From assembly GCA_033961575.1 (NCBI GenBank), contig CM066729.1:93747001-93811000 (forward strand): a stretch of 64,000 bases of DNA, in the 5' to 3' direction. Made by a program: the position numbers and the translations under genes. Shown here in pieces: positions 24,525 to 36,263 of this stretch; position 1 is the stretch's first letter; the number at the start of each line of letters is the position of its first letter. Under the pieces are notes generated by a model. The model did no database searches, was not told the DNA's origin, and was given only the letters and a program-made list of their open reading frames with translations. Origin of the DNA: Aselliscus stoliczkanus. Taxonomy: Eukaryota > Chordata > Mammalia > Chiroptera > Hipposideridae.

Positions 24525-26035
24525 CAATAAAAAACATCTTAAGAACTCAGAAATAGATCCACATAAATATACTCATTTTGATAAAGGAGCAAAAGCAATT
24601 CAACAGAGAAAGGTTAGCTTTTTCAACAAATGATGCAGGATCAGTTGAACATTTATAAGAAAGTAAATGAACCTTAAATTAAACCTCACACTGTATATAA
24701 AATTTAACTCAAAGAGAATCATGGATTTAAATTTAAAACATAAAACTATAAAACTTATAGTAGAAAATCATGTGGACAAGACTAGCAAAATAATTCTTAT
24801 GCATAGCAAATAAAGCACAGTACAAGAAAGAAAAAAATAATGATAAATTTGAGCTCCCCCAAATTAAAAGCTCTTGCTCTGTAAAAGATCCTGTTCAGAT
24901 GAAAAACAAATTTTAGACTGGGAAAAAAATATTTCCAGATTATATATCTGACAAAGAATCTGTACCTAGAATGTATAAAGAACTCTAAACAGTAAAAACA
25001 AGCAAACAATCTAATTAGAAAATGATCAATGGGCATAAGCAGATATTTTATTAAAAGAGGATGTATAGATGATACATAAGCACTTGAGAAAAGGTCAACA
25101 TCATCAGCCATGAAAAAAAAGAAAAAAAGAAAATTAGAACTACCATGAGATATCACTATCCATCTGTAAGAATGGCTAAATATAAAATTGGTGGTTCTAC
25201 CAAATGCTGACGACGATGTGAGAAACTGGATCCCTCACCCATTTTTGGTGAGAATGTGAAAATGTACAGCCATTCTGGAAAGTAGCTTGGAAGTTTCTTT
25301 TAAACTGAAAAAATGGACTGATCGTATGACCCAACAACTGCATTCTTGGGTAAATATCCTAAAGAAATGAAAACATTTTCACATTAACATTTGAATGTTC
25401 ATAACAGTTTTATTAATAATAGCTAAAAACTGAAAGCTACACAAATGTCCTTCACTGGTGAATGGTAAAGCAGTCTGTGTTACATCCATATCATAGGATA
25501 CTAACAACAACAAAAGAAGCAAACTATTGATACACACAACCACTTCCGTGAACCTCAAGGAAATCATGCTGAATGGAAAGTTAATTTAAAAGCATACATA
25601 TTGCATGATTCTACTTATATAATGTGTGAATATACATAACACTGTTATAAAGACGAAAAACAGATTAGCGGTTGTTAGGGATTTGAGATGGGGAAAGTAG
25701 CCCTTGGGGTAGCATGCTATAGGGGTAACATATTGGAGTTTTGGGTAGGAGATGCAGAAATGATTTAATTCGGGGTACAATTATATGAAGCTTTGCTTGT
25801 GATAAAATTGCACACAGCTACATACACACACATATACATGTTTAAATATATGTATGTATAACTGGTAAAATCTGAGTATGTATGGTTTGCACCAATGTCT
25901 ATTTTCCTGGTTTTGACATTACACTATATCGGTCTGCAAAATGTTAACATTGAATTAAGCAGGAGGAAGTGTGCATGAAACACAACTTTCTGTGCAATCC
26001 ATAATTTTCTCAAATTAAAAGTTTTTAACTTTTTT
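24525..26035 (+). repeat. L1 3' half, sense orientation
   Basis: Late ORF2 and 3' UTR in order: 'actcattttgataaaggagc', 'ctgacaaagaatctgtacct', 'aaaaggtcaacatcatcagc', 'tgcattcttgggtaaatatc', and the 'atgctgaatggaaagttaat' end of ORF2. The 3' UTR then follows to a terminal 'ctcaaattaaaagtttttaa' near 26030. Frames are broken. It belongs to an L1M-type group. Confidence 0.8.
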
Positions 26036-26039
26036 CTTG

Positions 26040-27578
26040 TTTTGAATCCTTGAATAATTATTTAATCATTAAGTTCCTAGGTGGCATTAGAGACTCTATT
26101 TAAGAAGGCCTATATTTATTTTGGCAGTGTCTTACAAATTAATTAGTCATAATTTAACTTTCACACTTTCATTTTAGGACAGGTGACATGTTTTAGTAAC
26201 ATTTATTCAGAAAGCCCTAACTGTGCAGAAATACAAAATATTTTTTCTCCCACCTCACAGAATATAGGTGTATGATCAGAATCTTAAACACACTATTCTC
26301 TATTTTTTAGAAACGAATTGTTACACTTCTTAAATATTATGTGAAATTCTGCATCTATAGACTACCATTTTCAGTGAAGTTGGCAAGTTACTAAAATTAT
26401 TAATAGACAGTGCTTTGTGTCACAGGTGGATCATGACAATGGGGATGGACACGTCAAGATTTTACTTATCTTCCCCTAAAGAATGGAAAAGGAATGAGAA
26501 ATATTATGTGGACCACTTCTCTAACTGTGAAGTTGATTAAGTTTAGAAAATATGTGACCTAAGCAAATCTATCTCTTCTTATGCTCCCTCTACACAAATG
26601 TGTGGCTTATTCACAATTAATATTATTTTCACACATTTTCATATTTCTCATTAAGCTATGCCTTTATTCCAATTTAGCCTTAACAAAAAAATATATGTTT
26701 TTAAATCTCTTGATATCTGTTTATCATATTAAGGGTATTAAGAATATTGGCTATCAGTTTATTATCTTAATTTCAAAGACACCTAAGCAACTTCAGGTCT
26801 CATTGTAGGTCCAGGAAATGTTAGAAAGGTCTTATTGAGCTTTTAACTTGGCTTACCAAAGTTCACTGTAGTATAGATGCAAATATTAAATGTGATTAAT
26901 AGTAACTCTATCAGATTCTGGATAGGAAAGTGTTTTAATAACTTTTGTAAACTAAATTTACAGGATGCTAATTTTATTTTGCAGTATGTACTGTAATTTC
27001 AAAAGGAAAAAGTTGATAGATGCTTGTACCTTTGATTTTAAGGAGTTCTTTTGGCAGGGTTTGTGTTTGTTTTTAGGTGGAAGGGGTAGATCTATAAGAA
27101 AGAATGTTATTCAGATCCTTGGGGAATAACTGAAACGACCAACATTAATAATTCTGATAGGTAACTTGTATTTTGACAACTTAGCCTCTAAAAATTCAAG
27201 GTTTAAAAATTTTGAGTATGTGCATAAGCTTGTCAACTTTCTTTCCCTATGAGCTTTTTTTTACAATACAATATCAGCCCCAGTTCACCGATTACACATC
27301 CAGGGCCCAAAATTTGTTTGTGTGAAGTGGGTTTAGGAGCAGTCATGGAGAGTCTGTTAAATGATTTAAAACAGCTTGAAATAAATATATACTGTTTTGA
27401 ATATGCATAAATATACCTGTGCAACTTATATCCACAATTACTGATGTGAAAACCCAAAGAAGACAACAGAAAAACGTAAGCGTCTGTCTAAAATACCTCT
27501 TAAGCAGAATCCCTGGAAAGGAAAAGAAATAATGTCTATGGGGAAAATGAATATATTTTTGTTCTCTATAGTATTATC
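26040..27578. other. AT-rich non-coding DNA, 1.5 kb
   Basis: No gene or clear repeat is visible. Short open frames (26581-26808, 27233-27466) show no family resemblance. Confidence 0.55.
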
Positions 27579-27582
27579 CATA

Positions 27583-28150
27583 CAATTTCTGACAATTACG
27601 TTCACGAACTTCTTGTAATTGTGTTGCTAACCTTTTTTGATATCAGAGAGGTTATTCATTATTAATTTGTACCAACTGGACAAACAGCTAACCAAGTTTA
27701 CTATTTGGAAGTGCTGAAAAGGCTGCGTGAAAAAGTTAGACAACCTAGACTTTTTCCAACAATTCATGGCTCTTGCATCACGACAATGCACCAGATCACC
27801 GGGCACTGTCTGTGAGGGAGTTTTTAGCCAGTAAACGAATAACTGCATTGGAAAATACTCCTTATTCACCTGACCTGGCCCCCAATGACTTCTTTCTTTA
27901 CCCAAAGATAAGGGAAATATTGAAAGGAAGACATTTTGATGACACTCAGGACACCAAAGGTAATACAACGAAAGTTCTGATGGCCATTCCAGAAAGAGTA
28001 TCAAAATAGCTTTGAAGGGTGGAATAGGCACTGGTGTCAGTGCATAGCTTCCCAAGGGGAGTACTTCAAAGGTAATGGTAGTGACATTTGGCAATGAGGT
28101 ATGTAGCATTTTTTCTAGGATGATTTCATGAACTTAATTGTCCTACCTCA
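27583..28150 (+). mobile_element. Tc1/mariner group A copy 3, internally deleted
   Basis: A 568-bp element on the plus strand flanked by TA at 27581-27582 and 28151-28152. The left end retains CTGACAATTACGTTCACGAA; the right end, reverse-complemented, is TGAGGTAGGACAATTAAGTT. Both match copies 1 and 2. The 5' terminal repeat is joined almost directly to the middle of the transposase gene, so the DNA-binding domain and first catalytic Asp are deleted. Different parts are deleted here than in copy 1, so the copies arose by separate deletions or from different deleted parents. Confidence 0.85.
27773..28009 (+). pseudogene. Mariner transposase C-terminal fragment (group A)
   Basis: A 78-codon open stretch carries HHDNAPDHRALSVREFLASK with the second catalytic Asp, then TPYSPDLAPNDFFLYPKIRE with the third. 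There are 34 residues between the two Asp residues, the DD34D spacing that defines mariner. It continues to the C-terminal region (GRHFDD...IPERVSK) and hits a stop where homologous sequence continues into the FEGW-like tail. The N-terminal half is absent from the element, so it cannot make an active enzyme. Confidence 0.85.
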
Positions 28151-29774
28151 TATTGCAAAAGAAGGAAAAGCTATCTAATCTGAGCATCACTGTAAACATT
28201 TAGAAAAACAAACTCAATGAACACTTTCAATGAATAGAGAAGCGTTAGGTAACAGTATTTTAAAATACTGTTTCATGTGTATGCCTGTTATTGCCTATAT
28301 ATAAATTATTTAATGCTAATCACATACATCGTATCATTTTCAAGAATAGTCCATGTAACATGATCACATGTATCTTTTAAAATAACTAATTCTTTAGTAG
28401 TATCTATTGTCTGGTTTGTGTTTACATTTCTCATCCACTTGTCTATAGAAGAACATTTAGACTTCTTCCATATATTGGCTATTGTAAATAATGCTGCAGT
28501 AAACATAGCAGTGCACGTATCTGCTTGAATTAGTGTTTCGGGTAAATACACAACAGTGGAATTGCTGGGTTATAAGGTAGTTCAATTTTTTAATTTTTTG
28601 AGGAACCTCCAAACTGTATTACATAGAGGCTGCACAAATTTGCAATTCCACCTACAGTGTAAGAGGGTTCCCTTTTCTCCCCATCCTCACCAGCACTTGT
28701 TTGTTGATTTATTGATGGTGGCCATTCTGACATGTGTGAAGAGATATCTCGTTGTGATTTTGATTTGCATTTACCTGCCTATTAGTTATGTTGAGCATCG
28801 CTTCATATGTCTATTGCCATCTTTTTGTCTGCTTTGGAGAAATGTCTATTCAAGTCCTTTGCCCATTTTCCAGTTTGGATTGTTTGCTTTTGGTGTTAAT
28901 TTGGATGAATTTTTTATATGCTTTGGATATTAACCCCTTATCAGATATATGATCTTTGAATATCTTCTCCCATTCAGTAGATTGTTGATAGTTTTGTTGA
29001 CAGTTTTCTTCACTGTACAAAATCTTTTTAGTTTGATATAACTCCATTTGTATATTTTTAATCTTGTTTCCTTTAGCTGAGGAGACATATCCAAAAAAAA
29101 TATCACTAAGAGCAATGTTAAAGCATTCACTGCCTATGTTCTCTCTTATGAGTTTATGGTATCAGGTTTTGCATTTAAGTCTTTAATTCATTTTGTGTTT
29201 ATTCCCTACATGGTGTAAGAAAGTGATCCAGTTTCATACTTTTGCATGTATCTGTCTAGTTTTCCCAGCACCATTTAATGAATAGCCTGTCTTTACCTTA
29301 CTGTATATTCTGGCAGCCTTTGTCATAGATTAAATGACCATATAGGTATAGATTTATTTTGGGGCTCTTTCTTCTGTTCCCCTGGTCTATATGTCTGTTT
29401 TTATGCTAGTACCATGTTGTTTTGATTACTATTACTTTGTAGTATAGTTTGGTTGAAAATAGCATGATACCTCTTACTTTGTTATTCTTTCTAAAGATTG
29501 CTTTGGCTATTTGGAGTCTTTTGTGCTATCAAAAAATTTTTAGAATTATTTGCTCTAGTTCTGTGGGAAAAGGCCATTGGAATTTTTATAGGGATTTCAC
29601 TGAATCTGTTGATTTCTTTGGGCAATATGGCCATTTTTAATGATAAATTACTTCTGTCCATTAGCATGGTATTTATTTCCAGTTTTTTGTATCTTTTTTG
29701 AATTACTTTTTTCAGTGTCTTACAGTTTTCTGAGTACAGGTCTTTTACTTACTTGGTTAAATTTATTACTAGGT

Positions 29775-30003
29775 ATTATTATTATTATTTTATTAAAGTT
29801 TATTGTGGTGACAATTGTTAATAAAGTTACATACGTTTCAGGTGTACAATTCTGTAATACATCATCTATATATCACTTTGTGTGTTCACCATCCAGATTC
29901 AGTTCCCCTTCTATCAACATATATTTGATCCCTTTTACCCTCATCCACCACTCCCCTGCCCCCTGGCCCCCTGGTAACCACTAAACTATTGTCTGTATTT
30001 ATA
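29775..30003 (-). mobile_element. L1 3'-tail insertion
   Basis: Antisense L1 terminus: A-rich tail side 'ttttattaaagtttattgtg', 'cgtttcaggtgtacaattct', then 'ctcccctgccccctggcccc'. It interrupts the older antisense ORF2 right after 'aaatttattactaggtatt'. Its 3' UTR differs from the tails at 9143 and 20249, suggesting another L1 subfamily. Confidence 0.7.
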
Positions 30004-30118
30004 AAATAGCAGGATACAAAATTAACATTTAGAAATTGGTTGCATTTTTATACACCAATAATGGACTATCAGAGAGAGAAATTTTAAAAACTTTTATTGC
30101 ATCAAACATAATATGAAA
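30004..30118 (+). repeat. Inverted ~115-bp L1 ORF2 segment
   Basis: The phrases 'agcaggatacaaaattaaca', 'tgcatttttatacaccaata' and 'actatcagagagagaaattt' are sense-strand ORF2, while sequence on both sides is antisense ORF2. From my knowledge of the L1 order, this is the very piece missing between the flanking segments, so it appears to have been inverted in place. Confidence 0.6.
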
Positions 30119-30425
30119 TTCATTTTTGAGTTCTAATAGTTTTTTGTGTGATTTTTTTGGTTTGTTTGTTTTGAATGTTTAAGGGTTTTCTGTATGCAGT
30201 ATCATAGCACCTATAAATAATGATAGTTTTAATTCTTTTCCAGTTAGGATGCTTTGTTTTGTTTCCTTGTCTGATTGCTATGCCTAGGACTTCCAGTACT
30301 AACTTGAATAAAAATGGTGAAAGTGGACATTCTTGTCTTGTGCTTGATCTTAAAGAGAAAGCTTTCAGATTTTCACCAATGAGTGTCATGTTAGCTGTGG
30401 GTTTCACAATCTGGTTTCTTAAAAT

Positions 30426-32534
30426 AGAGTGGTGGTTCGTCCAAAGTCAGCTGAAACCAATAATTTTACCAAAAGAAAAAAATATTTTACTCTAGTGTAG
30501 AATACCCAAAATAGGTTACAGGTTAACTAGGGAACAAACATACTTATATCATCTTTTAATTAAGCATGGGGAATACATTCACATTAGATATATTTTTATG
30601 AGACTTTAGGCTAATCAGTACTTTTATGATTATCAATACATCTCAAACATTTAAATATTCTGACCTTAGTAGATTTCAATGAAGATGCAATTTGCCTCCC
30701 ATTAATGAAAATTTTGAATATCAACATTTCAACTTTTTTTCTTTAGTTCCATATGCTAAAAAAACCAGAGATAGGCAGATGATAGATAGATGATAGATAA
30801 ATAGATAGATAATGACTAGAGTATGTCATGGCAACACATATTTTTTAAGAAAAAAAATCTCAATATCCTTTTTCATAATATCATTGATGAATTTGTGTTT
30901 TTAAAAATACATAAATAGTATTTCAATTATTTTATCTCCTATTTTGTCTAAATTAAAATATATTTTGTTTAGAAAAGGTTGAATTGGAAGTCTGAATGAT
31001 TAGGTTTAAGTTCTAATTCTACTTGTAAATAGCAGGGCAATCAAATTCAAGATTTTTGTAGCTTTGTGATTTCATATTCCAAATAAGATGCTTAAGTTGA
31101 ACATCCACTAAATTTTTTATGACTGTGATTGTCTTTCTTTATAATTATAATTGCTGTTTTTCAAAATACACAATTGGTGGGTGTTTTAGTAACTTATTTT
31201 TCTATTTAGAGAGGTTTGATATATTTATTTTTTATAATTCATGCTCCATAAAGCATTTCTTTGGTTTGTAACATAATTTATGTTAATAACTCTGTTAACT
31301 TCTTATAAATTGACTAATCTGTAACAACCTATCTCTCAGTCTATCATTTGCATTTATATAACACACCTCTTGGTCTCACTTTAAAGTGTTTGACAGATCA
31401 GAACAAATTAAATGAAGACCAAGATCAAATAAAAGTGTTTAATTTGGACTTAAACAGTGACAGGAACTACGAGAATTTAATCCTGAAAGGAAGAAACTGA
31501 GAAGAGTTGAGATTGTCAGTGATTATACAAACACTAGTCTATTTTGCAGCTAACCTATTGCTAAACATGAGGCATTTAAAATTAAAATAATGGAAAAATG
31601 AAGGACCATTATAATCTGTCAAATATGCAAGTTTATTCTGAGGACCTAAAAACATGCCAGTTTTCCAGTCATATGTGAATATTACAGGATGAATTTTCAA
31701 ATAAAAAGTTTGAGGTAAGTCATGCAAAACATTAGAATCACATAACAAATTACACTAGCATCAATATTGGAATAAAGACTTCTGCTGCCAGGATTATATT
31801 AAATCTCTGCGAAGCACATACTTTGGTAAACACAGCAAAGCCTTCAAAAAACCTTGTGAAGAGAGTTTAGCTTTTTCTTTTTCCCCCATAGGTAGATTTT
31901 TTGATGCCAGGCTCTGAGATTTTGTAGTTCTATAAATTGAGATGGAAGGGAGAAAGAAAGCTATGAAGAATAGTAATAAAGTTGCATTTATCTAATATTG
32001 TAAAAACTAATAAAGTTCCATGGACTAGAAGAAGATAGGAATCAAGTGATGTTAATAACATAGCTGTTCATTTTCAAGTTCTGTCTGCCATTTTGTATTC
32101 TTCTAAATGATAATTGTGTTAATATCTTTATCTTGGCTATCAATGTATCAATTAAACATATACATTTAAATTGTGTCTAATTTAGAAATAGTGTATAGTA
32201 TATAATCTTTTGCAAACAAATAATTAAAATTGCCTAATCACTACTGGAAAAAAAATGACCATTAACCTGATTTTTTTTGTCATTCTCTTATCCCCATCTA
32301 CCTGTCTATAGCAGAAAATTCATCACTTGTTAACTTGTTTTATAAAAATAACATTGTCTATTATTCTCTGGTCTGCCTCTGTCTCTGTGCTGTATAAACT
32401 AAACACAGTCCTTTGTCTTTAAATCTTGCTTTGTAACATGGTTATAACTCTTAATGGCTTCATACAATTCTATCACAAGCAGATATACCAACATTACATA
32501 TATATATATTCATATTAGCTTTCCTTGAAAATTG
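30426..32534. other. AT-rich non-coding DNA, 2.1 kb
   Basis: No gene is supported. It contains a GATA-type microsatellite (30768-30812). A phrase near 31345-31400 ('gcatttatataacacacctc ... aagtgtttgacagatcag') looks like an old conserved repeat, but I cannot name it. Confidence 0.5.
30768..30812. repeat. (GATA)n imperfect microsatellite
   Basis: About eight GATA units with GATG and AATA interruptions. Confidence 0.9.
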
Positions 32535-32561
32535 ATAACCAGCTTTTATTTATTTATTTAT

Positions 32562-32712
32562 GGGCCGGCTGAGTGGCTCAGTTGGTTAAGAGCTCGCTCA
32601 AGAGTGTGAGCTGAGCTCTGAACAACAGCAGTTCGATGCTCAGCCCAAGCTGAGCTACCGCTGAGCTGCCAACAGGTGGCAGGACAGCTCAGCTAAACAA
32701 CAACAACAAAAC
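32562..32712 (+). mobile_element. SINE-2, full length, sense
   Basis: Starts GGGCCGGCTGAGTGGCTCAG (box A), box B-like GCAGTTCGATGCTC, body with 'gccaacaggtggcaggacag', and an A-rich tail of CAA repeats. It lies inside the T-rich tail of an opposite SINE-2 copy. Confidence 0.8.
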
Positions 32713-32723
32713 TATTATTTACT

Positions 32724-32796
32724 CGGTTTGTGTCCCACATATGAGGGCAAGTGACGCTGCCCTCAAAAATCAAACAAACAAACAAACAAAAAAAAC
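32724..32796 (+). mobile_element. 5'-truncated SINE-1, sense
   Basis: Only the 3' half of the tRNA-Ser-like SINE is present, from within box B ('gtgtcccacatatgagggca') to 'gacgctgccctc' and an AAAC-type tail. A short flanking duplication, ctattatttact (32712-32723) and ctattatttact (32797-32808), shows that it inserted in this truncated state into the tail of the preceding SINE-2. Confidence 0.75.
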
Positions 32797-32832
32797 CTAT
32801 TATTTACTTATTTATTTATTCGTATTTTTTTT

Positions 32833-32913
32833 AGCTAAGCAATCCTGCCACCTGTTGGCATCTCAGCAGCAGCTCAGCTCGTGCTGGGCATCAAACTGCT
32901 GTTGCTCAAAGCA
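32833..32913 (-). mobile_element. SINE-2, partial, antisense (host of the nest)
   Basis: Antisense SINE-2 body ('caatcctgccacctgttggc', 'agcagcagctcagctcgtgc', 'gctgttgctcaaagc'). The outermost target duplication of the three-SINE nest is ataaccagctttta (32535-32548) and ataactagctttta (32914-32927). So this copy inserted first and the other two landed in its tail. Confidence 0.7.
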
Positions 32914-32929
32914 ATAACTAGCTTTTAGA

Positions 32930-35165
32930 ATATATTAATTTACTTATAAATTCCTAGAAAAATAACTGCTATGTCAAACAGTTTAAATATATTCTAGGAT
33001 TTAGAAATTATATGAATATATTTTCATAAAAAAGCTTAACATATAGTAAATGGAATAAACATATATTTAGAATGCTATTAATTTTCTTTTAATGGCAGAT
33101 ACTGTGATATATTGTAACCAAAGATTTTATAATCTTTCTTTGCAATAATAAACTCTCCTTGTTAATTGTGAATATTAATAGTCTTTTGTTAATTCATTTA
33201 TTTTCTTTCTCATTTTACATGGATATTCATATTTAAAACAGATCTAATCCAGCATATAAAAACTAGGCTATTACAGCATCATCATATATACTAGGCACTT
33301 TTTTCTTTTAGATTTTTAAAAATATTGGACAAACTATATCAGAAGTATTTGATCTTAAATAAATAGAACACAATATGAAACTGAACTTCTGATTATACTG
33401 AAAGCTTTTTTCTAAATTTTCCATAGTGATTGGTCTAATCATATTTTTTACAACTTTTTCTTTCAGGAAATTTTACTTAAATTTTCCAAGAAAATAATTT
33501 ATTTTCTAAAAATTTGAATTGATCATTATAGAGATACATAATTTGTCTAGTAAAAAAAGAAACTACAGATAAATAAATACAAACAAAATCATTTCTACCT
33601 TTTCCTTATATATGCATTTTTTTATTCTAAAGTTTGTGTTTGTAATTTTTTCAAACTTTATCACATTTTTAGTTTTTTGCTATTGTTTGTTACATTTATT
33701 GCCCCCCAAATCAGACTTTATTAAGTAATAAATTCAAAGATTTGTTTCTTAATTCCTTAATTTGATTTTAATGTTAACTTAATAATTGTCTTTCTTAGGT
33801 ATGTTTGTGTGTTTTCATTTTCCTTCTTTTTTACTGTTTAATATTTCACAGAATTCCTATTCACTTTAGTTCTTTTAGTTTAACATCAAGCTGTTTTAGG
33901 CTATAAATATGGTTCTAATTGCAGTTTTCACTACAATCCATTTGATTTGATGCTTATATTTTCATGTATTAATCATTTTAGTGCACTATGACTGTTGTTA
34001 TGAGTACCACTTTAACTTTATAATTAATAAAAATATTTTCTTTCTTTAAAATTTCAGTTGGTTTATATACCTTTTTGATCTTTTAAAAACATACTGCTTG
34101 GATTATTTTACTAAATAATAAATGTAAACAGAACAATTTTTTTACTTTTTTGAACACAAATGGGCTTTTTGGTGGTCTAGTTTTAATGAATTTACTGTAA
34201 ATGTGGCACAATATTTGACACATATTAAGTGAAAAATATTAAGTATATGTTTAAATATAAAATAATGTTCATTAGCTATTCAGTTTGTCAAAGACAATAG
34301 ATGTCCATTAAAATCTGTAATTCAAAGTGTTCTTATGAATTTCTTTTGTACTAAAATTTTTTTATATATTTATGTCTCTTGTGCAGAGTAATAGTTGACT
34401 CATATTGTTTGTCCACGGAAACTCTTATGAATATAAAATTGCCTTTGTATCATTTAGTCATTTTCACTCTTATATTAAACTTTCTTTGAACTGCTTCTTT
34501 TAAAAACTTGTACATTATATTCCCATTTGTAAAGCATTCTCAACCATGTATTTTGTTAGCAGAAGGACAGTGTGTTTAACATTTCTTGTGAAGAAACTCT
34601 GTGATGTATGTAGCTTGGATAAGTAGTGTTTTATAACTAAAAATAGCTTTCTATGTTACATTAGAGAATAATAGCCACCCTCTAGAGAGTACAAAATATT
34701 TTTCCATTACTGCCTGCATTTTCCACATTGGACTGGTATTGAAATGCACAAATAGAACATACATTGCTGGGGTCAGAAACTCTTCTCTCTGCAGAATTCT
34801 TAACTAGAAATGAAATAAATTGTTTATTTCTGAGCAAAAACTCTGAACGTACTTTTCTACTAGAAACAATGTCAAAATTACTGTTTAGTTCTTGGGCTAG
34901 TATGTGACATTTCAAATGGAAAGAAAGACAGGTGTCTCAGACAGAGCAAAGAAAGAATTTAATAGACTTCGCAATTTATGGTGAACACAAGCACTCAGAA
35001 ACAGAAGAGAAAGATGGTATTTCCTAATACAATGTTTCAAATTTGAAAACACAGAAATTATAAAAACCTGAATTGTCTGGTTTTGGATAGAGAGGTAGTA
35101 ATGGCAATTATTATATTCTTAAACATTACTAATTTTAAGAAGAATGCTACAACAAATGCTGAAAT
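32930..35165. other. AT-rich non-coding DNA, 2.2 kb
   Basis: Very AT-rich. Parts of 33640-34420 read vaguely like antisense L1 but cannot be aligned by eye. No coding region is supported. Confidence 0.5.
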
Positions 35166-35169
35166 TTAC

Positions 35170-35905
35170 TATAGAATATGTCAAAAGTTATTCAACTGAT
35201 GAATAAACAAAATTTGGCAGATCTATAGAATGGAATACCATTTGGCAATCTAAAGGAACAATATACTGATACAGGCTATGGCATGGGTGAACACCAAAAA
35301 ACACCATACTCAGTGAAAAAGCTCACACAAATATTAAGTATTCTATGAGTCAACTTTCTATGAAGTTTCTAGGAAAGACAGTTATAGAGACAGTAATAGG
35401 ATCAGGGGTTTCCTGGGACTGGGAGAGGGTTATTGGAAATTAATTAAAAACGAATTTGAGACCTGAAGCTGAATCTGAATAATAATGAATGTCAACTATA
35501 TTTTTATGAATAATTTATCTGAATAATAATGAATGTCAACTATAATATTAATATATAACATATATTTAATATATATATATTTATGGAGTACAGCATAAGG
35601 AATAGAGTCAGTGGAACTGTAACAGCTATACAAGATGTCAGAGGAGTAGTAGACTGGGAGAGGGGGGCTTATCACTTTGTGAGGGGTGTAAATGTCTGTT
35701 ACTTTGCTTTGTACACCTGAAACTAATTAAAAAATGAATTTGAGAGGTATTTTATGTGTGATAAAAATGTTCTAGAACTGAATTATAATTACATTTACAT
35801 AATACTATAAATTTCCTTTAAAACATTTAATTGTATACTCACAACTGTTAAACTGTATGGTCTGTAAATCATAATACAATAAAACTATAAAAATATGTTG
35901 AAACC
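35170..35905 (+). repeat. L1 3' end, sense, containing a second L1 3' tail
   Basis: The outer element is late ORF2 ('aactgatgaataaacaaaat', 'accatttggcaatctaaagg') and resumes after about 35736 with 'gaattataattacatttaca' and 'ctgtatggtctgtaaatcat'. Between about 35463 and 35735 lies the tail of a different, younger L1 ('acagcataaggaatagagtc', 'ttgtacacctgaaactaatt'). The 25-base phrase from tgaataataatgaatgtc is present twice (35474 and 35519). The repeated gaatttgaga at 35452-35461 and 35736-35745 may be the inner target duplication. Confidence 0.7.
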
Positions 35906-36263
35906 CTGTTTTTTTCCTCTGACTCATTGGCCAAGTGATACTAGATTATCATTCCTTCTCTTTTAAAAGGTTTAATTCAGTGTCATTTCTTTTATTGATC
36001 AGCATTTCTACATATGACATCTACAGATTTTAGTGTTTTATATTATTTTTTGAAATGAGAGATGTATAAAGAGAAGCTTACCCTTCTTTTCACCAATTTG
36101 GCCAGCATGAGGTTTTGTTTTGTTTTGTTTTTGATAGATTTGATGGGATAGTCTATTCCTATGACTGGCTTCCATACACTTAATATGCTGATAATAATTT
36201 CAAAAATTTTAGTTACTGTTTAACTCTCCTTCTCAAACCCCATATACTCATATCCCTTCTTTT

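Larger units (their letters stand above)
28290..30425 (-). repeat. L1 ORF2/3' portion (antisense) with a rearranged interior
   Basis: Antisense ORF2 is well preserved: 'gctattgtaaataatgctgc', 'ctccccatcctcaccagcac', 'attaaccccttatcagatat', 'taccatgttgttttgattac', and at the high end 'aacttgaataaaaatggtga' (30303-30322), from the RT region. The frames are broken. Between 29770 and 30118 the element is interrupted by an L1 3' tail and an inverted piece of its own ORF2 (next two entries). Confidence 0.8.

Noticed and set aside
31345..31480. Possible old conserved repeat ('tttatataacacacctcttg')
   Set aside because: Resemblance to a known family is too vague to list as a feature.
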